DNA of 64,000 bases from Sphingobacteriaceae bacterium. GTDB lineage: Bacteria > Bacteroidota > Bacteroidia > B-17B0 > Aurantibacillaceae. Positions 41,551-51,814 of the stretch are shown here, in pieces. Position 1 is the first letter of the stretch; the number at the start of each line of letters is the position of its first letter. Under the pieces are notes generated by a model that worked only from the letters and a program-made list of their open reading frames with translations, was not told the origin of the DNA and did no database searches. The translations under genes and the position numbers were made by a program. The DNA is taken from assembly GCA_002319075.1 (NCBI GenBank), contig NVQB01000001.1, forward strand, positions 1,364,001-1,428,000, in the 5' to 3' direction.

Positions 41551-43377
41551 TTAATGCGATCCACCATCTTCTTCTCCTTCTTCCAAAGGAACCGTTTGAG
41601 GAACGAAATCTTTTTCTTTTCCTGGTTTGCTGTAGTCATAAGCCCAACGGTGAACTACAGGTAATTCGTTAGGCCAGTTACCGTGAATGTTTGCCATAGG
41701 AGTAGTCCACTCTAAAGAGTTAGCATTCCAAGGATTTTGCGGTGCTTTCTCACCACGGAAAATACTATAGAAAAAATTGAATAAGAAAATACCTTGTCCA
41801 AGTGCACCAATGATAGCGCAAATAGTAACGATCTCATTAATGTCAACTAAATTGTCAAACATCGGAAAGTTACTGTTTGTATAATAACGACGCGGAACAC
41901 CTGCTAAGCCTAAGAAGTGCATCGGGAAGAAAACACCATAAGCCATAGTGATAGTGATCCAGAAGTGAGCATAACCCAGTTTCTTGTTCATCATGCGTAA
42001 GAACATTTTCGGGAACCAGTGATAAACACCTGCAAACATCCCGAAGATGGCGCTTAATCCCATTACAATGTGGAAGTGAGCTACCACAAAATAAGTATCA
42101 TGTACGTTAATATCTAATGTTGAGTCAGCTAAGATAATACCTGTTACACCACCAGTAATGAAAGAAGAAACCAACCCAATAGCGAACAACATCGCCGGGG
42201 TGAATTGGATATTTCCTTTCCACATAGTTGTTATGTAATTAAAGGCCTTAACAGCTGAAGGAATAGCAATTAATAATGTAGTAAATACGAATACAGAACC
42301 TAAGAATGGGTTCATACCAGTCATAAACATATGGTGACCCCATACGATAAACGATAAGAAACCGATCGCTAAAATAGACCCGATCATTGCACGGTAACCG
42401 AAAATAGGCTTACGTGAACTTGTAGCAATAACTTCAGAAGCAATACCTAAAGCAGGTAATAATACGATATATACCTCCGGGTGACCTAAGAACCAGAATA
42501 AGTGTTCAAATAAGATAGGGCTTCCACCTACATTATCCAAAGGGCGACCACCAATGTAGATATCAGACAGGTAAAACGAAGTGTTAAAACTTCTGTCGAA
42601 AATCAACAATAATGCACAAGATAATAATACCGGGAAAGAAAGTACCCCTAAGATAGCCGTGATAAAGAAAGCCCAGATAGATAAAGGCAATCTTGTCATT
42701 TTCATCCCTTTTGTTCTCAAGTTGATAATGGTGATAATGTAATTTAAACTTCCTAATAACGATGATACAATGAAAATCGCCATTGAAATTAACCACATAG
42801 TCATCCCTAATTTAGAACCTGGAATCGCTTCAGGTAATGCCGATAACGGAGGATAAATTGTCCACCCAGCTGAAGCAGGACCGTCATCAATAAAACAAGA
42901 AGATAACATAATAGCACTGGATACAAAAAAGAACCAGTATGACAACATGTTTAAGAATCCTGAAGCCATATCACGCGCACCGATTTGCAGTGGAATTAAG
43001 AGGTTACTGAACGTACCGCTTAATCCTCCTGTTAATACGAAGAACACCATGATAGTACCGTGTATTGTAACAAGAGCCAGGTACATGTTTGGATCTAAAA
43101 TTCCGTCTTTACCCCATTTGTCGCCAAGAATAGCGTTGATGAAAGCAAATTTTTCTCCCGGCCATGCTAATTGCAAGCGGAAAATAATAGACATCGTCAT
43201 AGCCACAACTGCCATGATTATCGCCGTAATTAAAAACTGACGCGAAATCATTTTGTGGTCCATACTGAAAATGTATTTACTCACAAAAGTCTCATGATGA
43301 TCATCATGGTCGTGCACGTGATCATGGTGAACTAAATGTTCGTTCTCTAATCCTGTATTTATCGGGGTAGCCGCCAT
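41551..43377 (-). CDS. coxA: Cytochrome c oxidase subunit I (heme-copper oxidase, A1 type)
   Basis: A 608-residue inner-membrane subunit with 12 helices. It carries the active-site motif FWFLGHPEVYIVLLPALGI (the Glu of type A1 oxidases and the cross-linked His-Tyr) and the heme ligands in VVAHFHIVMG. It reduces oxygen to water and pumps protons. The N-terminus has an unusual His/Asp-rich leader (HHDHVHDHDDHHE, within residues 17-29), and the C-terminus is acidic. It is the last gene of the operon after coxB; subunits III and IV are not in the window. Confidence 0.95.
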   Translation of the reverse strand: MAATPINTGLENEHLVHHDHVHDHDDHHETFVSKYIFSMDHKMISRQFLITAIIMAVVAMTMSIIFRLQLAWPGEKFAFINAILGDKWGKDGILDPNMYLALVTIHGTIMVFFVLTGGLSGTFSNLLIPLQIGARDMASGFLNMLSYWFFFVSSAIMLSSCFIDDGPASAGWTIYPPLSALPEAIPGSKLGMTMWLISMAIFIVSSLLGSLNYIITIINLRTKGMKMTRLPLSIWAFFITAILGVLSFPVLLSCALLLIFDRSFNTSFYLSDIYIGGRPLDNVGGSPILFEHLFWFLGHPEVYIVLLPALGIASEVIATSSRKPIFGYRAMIGSILAIGFLSFIVWGHHMFMTGMNPFLGSVFVFTTLLIAIPSAVKAFNYITTMWKGNIQFTPAMLFAIGLVSSFITGGVTGIILADSTLDINVHDTYFVVAHFHIVMGLSAIFGMFAGVYHWFPKMFLRMMNKKLGYAHFWITITMAYGVFFPMHFLGLAGVPRRYYTNSNFPMFDNLVDINEIVTICAIIGALGQGIFLFNFFYSIFRGEKAPQNPWNANSLEWTTPMANIHGNWPNELPVVHRWAYDYSKPGKEKDFVPQTVPLEEGEEDGGSH

Positions 43378-43405
43378 CTTGTAATTTATTTAGAAATTTT
43401 TAAAA

Positions 43406-44452
43406 TTAGTTTTTTTCCGCAACTGCTTTTTCAGCTTTTTTAAATGTGCCTTGTTTTGCAATCCATGCTTTATAATCTTCCTCTGTATCTACAACAATTT
43501 GCATTTGCATGTTGAAGTGAGATACGCCACAAATTTTATTACACAATAAAAGGTAATCAAAATCAATCGCTTCTTTATTTTCTAAAGCACGCGCCTTATT
43601 AATACCGGCCATCATCATTATGGTGTAAGGATCTTTACGCATCTCTGCAGTAGTTTTAGTTGGCTTAAACTTAAAATACGTCATCATACCTGGCACACAG
43701 TTCATTTGTGCGCGGAAGTGAGGCATATAAGCACTGTGAATAACATCGCGACTTCTCATCACAAATTCTATCTCACGTCCTACAGGAATATGAAATTCGT
43801 TTTTCACTAATTTATCATCAAACCCTGCAACATCCGCAGTATCCATACCAACAGAGTTACTTCCTGTTATTTGTCTGTAGTCTGTTTCTCCCAGCTTTCC
43901 ATCTGCACCTGCATAACGCGCAGTCCAGTCAAATTGTTTAGCATAAAGCTCAATAGTTACTCTGTTAGGATCTTGCGCCTCATCCATAATTTCATTCCAG
44001 TATTTTAAACCAAAAATAATAATGAAGGTTAAAGCTACCGCAGGTACCACTGTCCAAAGCATTTCCAGTTTGTTATTATGAGGATAATAAACAGCTTTTG
44101 CTTTTGAGTTACCACGGTATTTGTATGCGAACCAGAATAAAACAAAATTGGTAATTAAAAACACAACCGTGATTAACCACATATTTGCGTCCCAAAGCGT
44201 ATCAATCAATGCACCATGTTCAGAAGCCGCAGGCGGCAATGAACGGTCGATCCAGCGGTTAACCTGCCAGAAGAAAAATAAGAAAAATAATACCATGAAC
44301 GTCAACATGGCTTTTCCCATCATGTTGTTATCGGTGTCGGTAATTTGCCACTCTTTTGTTTTCTTTAAACCACGACTTAACTCAATAATCCTTAATAATT
44401 GGTGTCCCGCAATTATTAATAACACTATGGCTAACAGAACTAATAAACTCAT
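43406..44452 (-). CDS. coxB: Cytochrome c oxidase subunit II
   Basis: A 348-residue membrane-anchored subunit carrying the CuA centre that takes electrons for subunit I. There are four hydrophobic segments before the periplasmic domain, two more than the classic form. CuA ligands are in SRDVIHSAYMPHF and CNKICGVSHFNMQM. A long insertion (KPTKTTAEMRKDPY to KEAIDFDYLLLC) separates the first His from the Cys pair, and is usual in Bacteroidota. No fused cytochrome c domain. It lies between actF and coxA. Confidence 0.93.
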   Translation of the reverse strand: MSLLVLLAIVLLIIAGHQLLRIIELSRGLKKTKEWQITDTDNNMMGKAMLTFMVLFFLFFFWQVNRWIDRSLPPAASEHGALIDTLWDANMWLITVVFLITNFVLFWFAYKYRGNSKAKAVYYPHNNKLEMLWTVVPAVALTFIIIFGLKYWNEIMDEAQDPNRVTIELYAKQFDWTARYAGADGKLGETDYRQITGSNSVGMDTADVAGFDDKLVKNEFHIPVGREIEFVMRSRDVIHSAYMPHFRAQMNCVPGMMTYFKFKPTKTTAEMRKDPYTIMMMAGINKARALENKEAIDFDYLLLCNKICGVSHFNMQMQIVVDTEEDYKAWIAKQGTFKKAEKAVAEKN

Positions 44453-44495
44453 CTCTTTATTTATTTAAAATTTTTAATTTCTTACTTGATTAAAC

Positions 44496-45728
44496 TTAGA
44501 TCGAATGGTGTAAACTTTCCTGAATGAACGGGTGATTTTTCACGCGTAATGGTGCTTTTGCCAGGGCATTTAATACAACATAAATAAATAAACCTAAAAA
44601 GAAAAAGAAGTTACCGAATTCCATCCAGCTTAAGCCTGTCCAGTGGTGACCAACTGTTCCCGGCATTACAATCATGATCACATCCAAATAGTGACCGATG
44701 AAAATAATAGTTCCCACAAACATTAAGAAAAAGAAATTACGTTTTGAATCGCGACTCATTAACATCACCATTGGAAGAGCAAAGTTGATAAAGAATACAG
44801 TCCACATTAAGGCTTTGTAATTTTCCCAACGTGACTGGAAATAAATAACCTCTTCAGGAATATCAGCATACCATATTAACATGAATTGAGAGAAGTAAAG
44901 GTATGTCCATAAGAAAGAGATAGCGAACATCCATTTACCCATATCATGAATAGTACTTTCAGTAACAAATTCCATGTAACCTTCTTTTTTTAACCAGATA
45001 ACAAGAATTGTTATAGCTGTTAAGGCGCTGATCCACATTCCGGCAAAAATATACCAGCCAAATAAAGTGGAGAACCAGTGTGTATCGATGCTCATTACCC
45101 AATCCCATGCAGATGTAGAAGAAGTAACAGCGAACAATACCATAAACCAGGCACCGATTTTAATATTTTTCCAGTGGTAACTGTTATTAATATCTACGTC
45201 CAATTTATCAGCTTCAATAGAGTTGCTGCGTAATTTAAAAGTAAACCATAACCATCCAATCATATAAAGAATTGTTCTTACCCACCAGAATACGCCAAAG
45301 TAACCCAATTTACCGGCAATAATCGCATCGTAATTTTCAGAATTCGGATCACCAATTCCAGGAGCCATCCAATGATAAATATGGTGAACATGAAATTGAC
45401 CTAATAAAAATAACAACATCATAAAAGATAAGCCCCATGGTAAATACATGGTTACTGCTTCTATCACACGTTTAATCGTAGTAGACCAACCTGCTTCAGC
45501 GGCATATTGCAATCCTAAAAAGAAAGCAGCAGCTAAAGACAATGCCATAAAGAAAAAAGCTCCGGCAAATACGTTACTCCATGCACGAGTATTATGATAT
45601 TCAGGATCTCCATCTACATGATCGGTTAAGAACATAGCAATAATAGATATTAAACCCACGATCATAAGCCCAAAAGAAAACATTCTGGCTTTTGACGGAA
45701 CTGTAAAATTTAATTTTTCGGTATTCAT
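44496..45728 (-). CDS. actF: Alternative complex III subunit ActF, quinol:cytochrome c oxidoreductase membrane protein
   Basis: A 410-residue polytopic protein with about ten hydrophobic segments, homologous to ActC/NrfD but diverged. Alternative complex III moves electrons from menaquinol to cytochrome c or straight to the oxidase. Features: GQFHVHHIYHWMAPG, WDWVMSIDTHWFSTLFGWY (the shared ActF region) and HHWTGLSWMEFGNFFFFLG. It lies 43 bp upstream of coxB, which supports a complex III-oxidase supercomplex. Confidence 0.93.
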   Translation of the reverse strand: MNTEKLNFTVPSKARMFSFGLMIVGLISIIAMFLTDHVDGDPEYHNTRAWSNVFAGAFFFMALSLAAAFFLGLQYAAEAGWSTTIKRVIEAVTMYLPWGLSFMMLLFLLGQFHVHHIYHWMAPGIGDPNSENYDAIIAGKLGYFGVFWWVRTILYMIGWLWFTFKLRSNSIEADKLDVDINNSYHWKNIKIGAWFMVLFAVTSSTSAWDWVMSIDTHWFSTLFGWYIFAGMWISALTAITILVIWLKKEGYMEFVTESTIHDMGKWMFAISFLWTYLYFSQFMLIWYADIPEEVIYFQSRWENYKALMWTVFFINFALPMVMLMSRDSKRNFFFLMFVGTIIFIGHYLDVIMIVMPGTVGHHWTGLSWMEFGNFFFFLGLFIYVVLNALAKAPLRVKNHPFIQESLHHSI

Positions 45729-45755
45729 ATGTTAGTCTCTTAAATCTTTTTAATA

Positions 45756-46406
45756 TTAGTGGTTTACGGCAGCTGAAGGTGTAACTGCAGCAACTGTTTT
45801 TGTGCTATCACTCACTGCGTTTTCTTTTGGTCCTTGTAATTTTTGTACAAAATAAACCAGTTTCCAACGCTCTTCCTGGGTTAACTGACTTGCGTGAGAA
45901 CCCATTGTTCCTTTACCATAAGTAAGGGTGTGAAATATTTTACCTTCCGGTAAATTCTTTAAAGTTCCATTATACGCAGGAGGAGGACCAGGTAATTTAC
46001 CACCTACTTTTCCATCTCCTTGCCCGGTGGCACCATGGCAATGCACACAAAACTTACCATATAAAATCTCGCCGTCTTTTTCAAATTGCTCTCTGCCTGA
46101 AGCTGCCAGTGGATTATGAAGATTCATCCCCGCCTGCTCGTAACCTTCAGGAGTATTAGGATACGCGTAAGGAATAAACCCACGTGCAACACTTCCTATA
46201 ACAGGTTTCATAGCATTATCAACAGTATCACCATCAACAGTGTGCGTCTGGTAGTATTCCAGTGACGGAGAACGGTACATGTCAGGCATAAATTCAACAC
46301 CAGGACTATTCTCATCATGCTTTCCACACGATGTAAAACCAGCTAATACAAGGCTTGCCAGAGCAGCACTAAAAGCAAATTTTATGGTTCTATAATTTTT
46401 TTTCAT
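45756..46406 (-). CDS. actE: Alternative complex III subunit ActE, monoheme cytochrome c lipoprotein
   Basis: A 216-residue exported cytochrome. The signal ends in a lipobox (LVLAGFTSC), so it is a lipoprotein. One heme motif, CVHCH, is followed by a c-type fold with the axial Met in GKGTMGSHASQL. It passes electrons to the oxidase. Located between actD and actF in the conserved order. Confidence 0.93.
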   Translation of the reverse strand: MKKNYRTIKFAFSAALASLVLAGFTSCGKHDENSPGVEFMPDMYRSPSLEYYQTHTVDGDTVDNAMKPVIGSVARGFIPYAYPNTPEGYEQAGMNLHNPLAASGREQFEKDGEILYGKFCVHCHGATGQGDGKVGGKLPGPPPAYNGTLKNLPEGKIFHTLTYGKGTMGSHASQLTQEERWKLVYFVQKLQGPKENAVSDSTKTVAAVTPSAAVNH

Positions 46407-46415
46407 TGTATAATA

Positions 46416-46985
46416 CTAGTGTGTTTCTTCTAAAATGTATTTTGGTTCAACTACATAAGTGTTAATCAGATTAACCTCCTCAGCACCATTTTCTTTTAAA
46501 ATCGTTTTTGCTTTTTCAGCCTGAACATCGTTTAGATCAAGCAACAACATAAACTTATCGTCAGTTGTGCGTGGATCTGGATTTTTAGGTCTTGCACCCG
46601 GAACCAACATACAACGCAATAAGTATGTTAATGCCATTCCGTGAGCTGCACAAAAAACCGTAGCTTCAAAAGTAATTGGAATAAAGGCAGGAATGTTGAA
46701 ATAATAAGCCCAGTTTGGTTTACCACCAATATCATTTGGCCAGTCAGAGATCATCATGTACCACATCATTAAAGTAGCCAGACCAATTCCTGTAAGTCCA
46801 TAGATAAAAGCGCAGATAGCCAAACGCGTACGCGGAACTCCAATTAGTGGATCTAAACCGTGAATCGGCATCGGGGTATATGCTTCTTTAACGCGGATTC
46901 CTGATGCTCTAAGCTTTTTACAAGCTTCCATCATTGGCACTTCATCGCCAAAAATTCCGTGAATGATATGTTTATTAGTTGCCAT
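46416..46985 (-). CDS. actD: Alternative complex III subunit ActD (DUF3341)
   Basis: A 189-residue membrane protein of the DUF3341 family. It starts with a soluble region (KHIIHGIFGDEVPMMEACKKL) and has two hydrophobic helices (about 56-78 and 95-125). The C-terminal tail DDKFMLLLDLNDVQAEKAKTILKENGAEEVN is typical. It is a structural subunit of the complex. Located 24 bp from actC. Confidence 0.93.
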   Translation of the reverse strand: MATNKHIIHGIFGDEVPMMEACKKLRASGIRVKEAYTPMPIHGLDPLIGVPRTRLAICAFIYGLTGIGLATLMMWYMMISDWPNDIGGKPNWAYYFNIPAFIPITFEATVFCAAHGMALTYLLRCMLVPGARPKNPDPRTTDDKFMLLLDLNDVQAEKAKTILKENGAEEVNLINTYVVEPKYILEETH

Positions 46986-47009
46986 ATTTTAAATATCTAT
47001 TTCTTTTTA

Positions 47010-48401
47010 TTAGTGATGACCTTGTACTTCAGCAGCAGCTTTTTTCTGAGCCTCGCCCGAAGCTTTTAAAATTGTTTTTAATTCAGCCTGAGCAATTACA
47101 GGGAAATAACGCGAGAACAATAAGAAGAAAGTTCCAAACATTCCAATTGTTCCAACAAAGATACCCACGTCAATAAATGATGGTGTGTAAGAACTCCATG
47201 TTGATGGTAAATAAGTACGGCATAATGTAGTAACGATAATTACAAAACGTTCGAACCACATACCAATATTAATCACGATCGAGATTACGAAAGTAAAAGT
47301 GATACTTGTGCGCCATTTTTTAACCCAGAATAATTGCGGTGAGAAAACGTTACAAATCATCATACACCAGTAACTCCAGGCCATTGGACCAGTTGCACGG
47401 TTTAAGAAAGCGTATTGTTCCCATTCAACACCCGAATACCAGGCAACAAATAACTCTGTTAAATAAGCCACACCTACAATAGAACCAGTAACAATGATTA
47501 CAATGTTCATGTACTCAACGTGTTTAACTGTAAGGTAATGTTCTAATTTATAAATTTTACGAACTACCAACATTAAAGTTAATACCATCGCAAATCCTGA
47601 GAATACCGCACCAGCTACGAAGTAAGGAGGGAAGATAGTTGTATGCCAACCCGGAACTACCGAAGTAGCAAAGTCAAAAGATACAATAGAGTGAACCGAG
47701 AATACAAGTGGTGTAGATAAACCGGCAAGCACTAACGACACTTCTTCAAAACGACTCCAGTGACGTGCGCTGCCTCCCCATCCGAAAGACAGGAAACCGT
47801 AAAATTTCTTTTGCCAAGGTTTGATCACACGGTCACGGATCATTCCAAAATCAGGAATTAAACCAATGTACCAGAACACTATGGATACTGTTGCATACGT
47901 AGATACTGCGAACACGTCCCAAAGTAATGGCGAGTTAAAGTTTGGCCATAAAGAACCAAATTGATTCGGCAAAGGGAATAGCATATAATCTAACCATGGA
48001 CGACCTGTGTGTAACAATACGAAAATTGCGGCACACAATACAGCGAAGATTGTCATCGCTTCAGCAGAACGGTTAATAGCCATACGCCATTTCTGACGGA
48101 ACAATAATAATACAGCAGAGATTAAAGTACCTGCGTGACCAATACCGATCCACCAAACGAAGTTGGTAATATCCCAGGCCCAGTCAACGTTATTACTACT
48201 TCCCCATGATCCGATACCCGTTCCAATGGTATATGCCAAACAGCATATTCCCCATAAAAAACTAAGAGCGCAAAGGGTTATTAATGTGTACCAGCCTCTT
48301 GCTGCTTTACCCTCTATTGGCGCTATAATATCATCAGTAATCTGGCGATATGTTTTATTGCCGATTATTAACGGTGACCTAATTTCTGATTCTGCGTGCA
48401 T
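47010..48401 (-). CDS. actC: Alternative complex III subunit ActC (NrfD/polysulfide-reductase family)
   Basis: A 463-residue membrane subunit with about ten helices, NrfD-type, the likely quinol-binding subunit. It begins RSPLIIGNKTYRQITDDI, and the helices include FVWWIGIGHAGTLISAVLLLFRQ. It lies 35 bp after actB. Sequence similarity to ActF reflects their common ancestry. Confidence 0.94.
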   Translation of the reverse strand: MHAESEIRSPLIIGNKTYRQITDDIIAPIEGKAARGWYTLITLCALSFLWGICCLAYTIGTGIGSWGSSNNVDWAWDITNFVWWIGIGHAGTLISAVLLLFRQKWRMAINRSAEAMTIFAVLCAAIFVLLHTGRPWLDYMLFPLPNQFGSLWPNFNSPLLWDVFAVSTYATVSIVFWYIGLIPDFGMIRDRVIKPWQKKFYGFLSFGWGGSARHWSRFEEVSLVLAGLSTPLVFSVHSIVSFDFATSVVPGWHTTIFPPYFVAGAVFSGFAMVLTLMLVVRKIYKLEHYLTVKHVEYMNIVIIVTGSIVGVAYLTELFVAWYSGVEWEQYAFLNRATGPMAWSYWCMMICNVFSPQLFWVKKWRTSITFTFVISIVINIGMWFERFVIIVTTLCRTYLPSTWSSYTPSFIDVGIFVGTIGMFGTFFLLFSRYFPVIAQAELKTILKASGEAQKKAAAEVQGHH

Positions 48402-48436
48402 ACTATCTTATTAATTTTTTATTCTTAATTACTGAA

Positions 48437-51400
48437 CTATGAATGTTTTCCTTCGTGAGCCTCTTCTTTTTTATCTCCGTGTTTTGCAACAACCGTGTCG
48501 TGAAAAATAATCTGCTCATCCTGATTTCTTACTTTCACTTTATAAGAAGTAGTTGGTTTAATCCCTACGTCTTCTAATAAGAAATAAGTTCTTTCATCAT
48601 TTCTTTCTTTAGTTACTTGTGATTCTGTATCGTTTAAGTCACCGAAAATGATAGCCTCTGTAGAACAAGCCGATTGACAAGCTGTTTTAATCGCTCCATC
48701 TTTCACTGGCATACCCGCTTTTTTAGCTTCTAATTTACCAGCCTGTAATTTTTGCTGACACATAGAACATTTTTCCATTACCCCACGGCTACGAACAACA
48801 ACATCAGGATTTAATACCATACGACCTAACTCTTGTTGAGCAGGATTAACGTCAGCAAATAAATCATTTCCATTGTAGTTGAACCAATTGAAGCGACGTA
48901 CTTTGAATGGACAGTTGTTTGCACAGTAACGTGTACCGATACAACGGTTATAAGTCATCATGTTTAAACCTTCAGTACTGTGACTTGTAGCTAATACAGG
49001 ACAAACAGTTTCGCAAGGTGCATGATTACAATGTTGACACATCATTGGCTGGAAAGTTACCTGCGGGTTAGCCGAAGGATTTTCCATATCGATATACATC
49101 TGTTTTGTTTCCAGTAAACCTTCCGCTTGTGCAGAATGTTTTGTAACATCAGAACTGTAGTAGCGATCGATACGTAACCAGTGCATTTCACGCACACGGC
49201 TAACTTCTAATTTACCTACAACTGCAACGTTGTTTTCAGAAGTACAAGCTACAACACAAGCTCCGCAACCAAAGCAAAGATTCATGTCAATGCTCATTCC
49301 CCACTTGTGACCCGGACGTGGATGTGCTGCCCAAAGATCTACCTCATTTACCTGTTTTTTACCACCTCCGTGAACGGCTATTTCTACAGCTGGATTCCAG
49401 TAATCTTTATCTTTTTCTTTAAACTCTTTTAATGAAACTTCACGTAACAAAAATTCCTCTCTGCCCATGATGGTATGCTGAATCTGAGTCGCAGCAAACA
49501 TATGCTCTTCTCCAGTTTTCGCAACAGTAACGTTTGTTACAATTGGTTGAATTGTATCATTAATCATAGCCTGGAAAGGAAATGCATTCACCCCTACGCC
49601 ATGCGCTACTCTTAAAGACTCAGCAGTTCTTCCGTAACCAACGGCAAGTCCGATAGTTCCAGGAGCCTGACCTGGTTGTGGATAAACCGGAACCTGAATT
49701 TTAATACCATTCACTGTTAAGTCAACAATACTTCCATCAATATCCTGACGTAACATTTCGTTGAGTTCCATCTTCTTAACGTCGATAGGACTCATGGTAA
49801 TATAATTATCCCAGGTAACTTTAGAGATAGGATCAGGCAATTCCATTAACCATGGGTTATTAGAATAAAGACCATTACCTAGACCTACTTTTTCGTAAAT
49901 AAATAATTCAAACTGTCCGCCACCTTTTACAGAGCCAGCCATTGAAGCCGCTTTGTTATAATCTGGTGTAGGAAGAGTTTCCGCAACAACCGGAGTGTTT
50001 TTAGAATCTTTAGTAGTTGGAGTACTTTCTACCGTTGCAAGTGTATCGCTCAAATTAAGAGCTGCAACCCCTGCCATTACCGGCTTACCAGTAGAATCTG
50101 TAGCCATTGGTGCTACTGGAGCATCTTTGTAAACAGAAACTTTTACTGCCCCATCATGCAAGGCATGAGCCCAGAATGTCGGGAAATCAGAATGTTTACC
50201 CTGGATAGGGAAAACACGATTGTTCCAGTAACCTTGTAAATAAGTTAAATAGTCTGTTTTAATACCTGACCATTTTAATAATGTATCCTGGAACTGACGA
50301 GTTCCTTCGTGACGCGGTTGAGCAAAGATAGGGTTGATAGTAGCTTGTTGAAGCGTGAACATACCAACTCTTGGATTTGCATCTCCCCAAGATTCTAAAT
50401 AGTGATGATCAGGGCAAACGATAGTTGCTTTTGCAGCTGTTTCGTCCATTACCTGAGCGAATGAAATACGTGTAGGAACCTTTGTATAAGCTTCTGCAAA
50501 TTTTAAAGAAGCAGGAGCTGTATAAACAGGATTACAGTTGTAGGTCATTAACACATTTACACGACCAGCAGCCATATCCGCTACTAATTCTGCAAATTCT
50601 TTATCATCGCTTTGTTTGAAGTTTAAGTGTTTCTCAACATCTACAGTTTTACCATAGTTATCAAGCATTTTATTGATTCCGTTGATTAAGGTTTGAACAC
50701 CTTCATCATTAACACCTGAAACAACCAATGACTTCCCTTTATTGTCAACCAATTTAGCAGCTACTTTTTTAATGGCAGCTACAGCAGCAGGATTTTCAAT
50801 TTTAGTATCGCCACCCACTTTTGAATTAGAAGTAGCAGCAGCAACCTCGTTAAATAAAGCAACCGTTACTTTTCCTAATTCACTTGGTTTAACCATGTAA
50901 CGGTAATCAGCATTTGCACCGGTAAGAGACATATTACTTTCGAAGTGAAAGTGCTGACTCATTTCCGGATTTGCTTTTGAAACCTTACGTGTAGAAGCAT
51001 GTTGTTTTGAAAATTCCTCGCCAGAAATCCAGTTACCTAAAAAGTCGCAGGCAATACCTACAACAATTTTTGCTTTGCTGAAATCGTAAGAAGAAACAAC
51101 TGCTTTACCGAATGTATTTTTATTTGCTTTTGTTAAAGCATTGTAAGAGATAGCATCATAAGTAACAACCTTTGTATTTGGATGTTTTGCTGTGAATTCA
51201 GCAATAACAGCTTTTGTAGAAGGGCTGATAATAGTTGAAGTTAAAATGCGGATAGCACCACCGTTTAAAGCAGCAGCGGCTTTCTCGTCGGCTGTTTTCC
51301 AGGTCGATTCTACGTTACCAACATATGGCCCGCGTAAACGCGCTCCATCGTATAAACCTAAAACTGAAGCCTGAACACGGGCATTAGTTCCACTGTGTGT

Positions 51401-51781
51401 GATTCCGCCTAGATCATTCCCCTCAATTTTAATTGGACGGCCTTCGCGCGTCTTTACTAAGATAGAAGCATAATCATGTCCGTCGTAAAAAGTCGTTGCA
51501 TAAAAGTTAGCAACCCCAGGAGTAACCTCCTCTGGTTTTACAACGTATGGAATAGAACGCATAACCGGAGTTTCGCAAGCCGCTAAAGCTACAGCAGCAG
51601 TGGAAAAACCCATTACTTTTAAGAAATCGCGGCGCGAAGTTCCGGAAGTTTCAGCATCGTTGCCAGCTAAGAACTCATCCATTGGAAGAGATTCGGCGAA
51701 CTCATTTTTTTGCTGCGCTTGGAATTCAGGGCTATTATGTAACTCTGGTAATCCTTTCCAGTATTTTTTTGACATAGACAT
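48437..51781 (-). CDS. actB: Alternative complex III subunit ActB, molybdopterin-oxidoreductase-like with iron-sulfur clusters
   Basis: A 1114-residue fusion of a molybdopterin-oxidoreductase-like domain (no Mo cofactor in the family) with an iron-sulfur domain. The N-terminus has a Tat-like SRRDFLKVMGF motif and a lipobox (ALAAC), so it is exported and lipid-anchored. Cluster motifs: CFGCGACVVACTSENN, CQHCNHAPCETVC, CIGTRYCANNCP and CSMCQQ with CQSACS. It relays electrons from ActC to the cytochromes. The acidic/His-rich tail GDKKEEAHEGKH is unusual. Conserved order with actA and actC. Confidence 0.95.
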   Translation of the reverse strand: MSMSKKYWKGLPELHNSPEFQAQQKNEFAESLPMDEFLAGNDAETSGTSRRDFLKVMGFSTAAVALAACETPVMRSIPYVVKPEEVTPGVANFYATTFYDGHDYASILVKTREGRPIKIEGNDLGGITHSGTNARVQASVLGLYDGARLRGPYVGNVESTWKTADEKAAAALNGGAIRILTSTIISPSTKAVIAEFTAKHPNTKVVTYDAISYNALTKANKNTFGKAVVSSYDFSKAKIVVGIACDFLGNWISGEEFSKQHASTRKVSKANPEMSQHFHFESNMSLTGANADYRYMVKPSELGKVTVALFNEVAAATSNSKVGGDTKIENPAAVAAIKKVAAKLVDNKGKSLVVSGVNDEGVQTLINGINKMLDNYGKTVDVEKHLNFKQSDDKEFAELVADMAAGRVNVLMTYNCNPVYTAPASLKFAEAYTKVPTRISFAQVMDETAAKATIVCPDHHYLESWGDANPRVGMFTLQQATINPIFAQPRHEGTRQFQDTLLKWSGIKTDYLTYLQGYWNNRVFPIQGKHSDFPTFWAHALHDGAVKVSVYKDAPVAPMATDSTGKPVMAGVAALNLSDTLATVESTPTTKDSKNTPVVAETLPTPDYNKAASMAGSVKGGGQFELFIYEKVGLGNGLYSNNPWLMELPDPISKVTWDNYITMSPIDVKKMELNEMLRQDIDGSIVDLTVNGIKIQVPVYPQPGQAPGTIGLAVGYGRTAESLRVAHGVGVNAFPFQAMINDTIQPIVTNVTVAKTGEEHMFAATQIQHTIMGREEFLLREVSLKEFKEKDKDYWNPAVEIAVHGGGKKQVNEVDLWAAHPRPGHKWGMSIDMNLCFGCGACVVACTSENNVAVVGKLEVSRVREMHWLRIDRYYSSDVTKHSAQAEGLLETKQMYIDMENPSANPQVTFQPMMCQHCNHAPCETVCPVLATSHSTEGLNMMTYNRCIGTRYCANNCPFKVRRFNWFNYNGNDLFADVNPAQQELGRMVLNPDVVVRSRGVMEKCSMCQQKLQAGKLEAKKAGMPVKDGAIKTACQSACSTEAIIFGDLNDTESQVTKERNDERTYFLLEDVGIKPTTSYKVKVRNQDEQIIFHDTVVAKHGDKKEEAHEGKHS

Positions 51782-51814
51782 TACGTATATAATTCTTTAA
51801 TGTTTCTTAATTTA

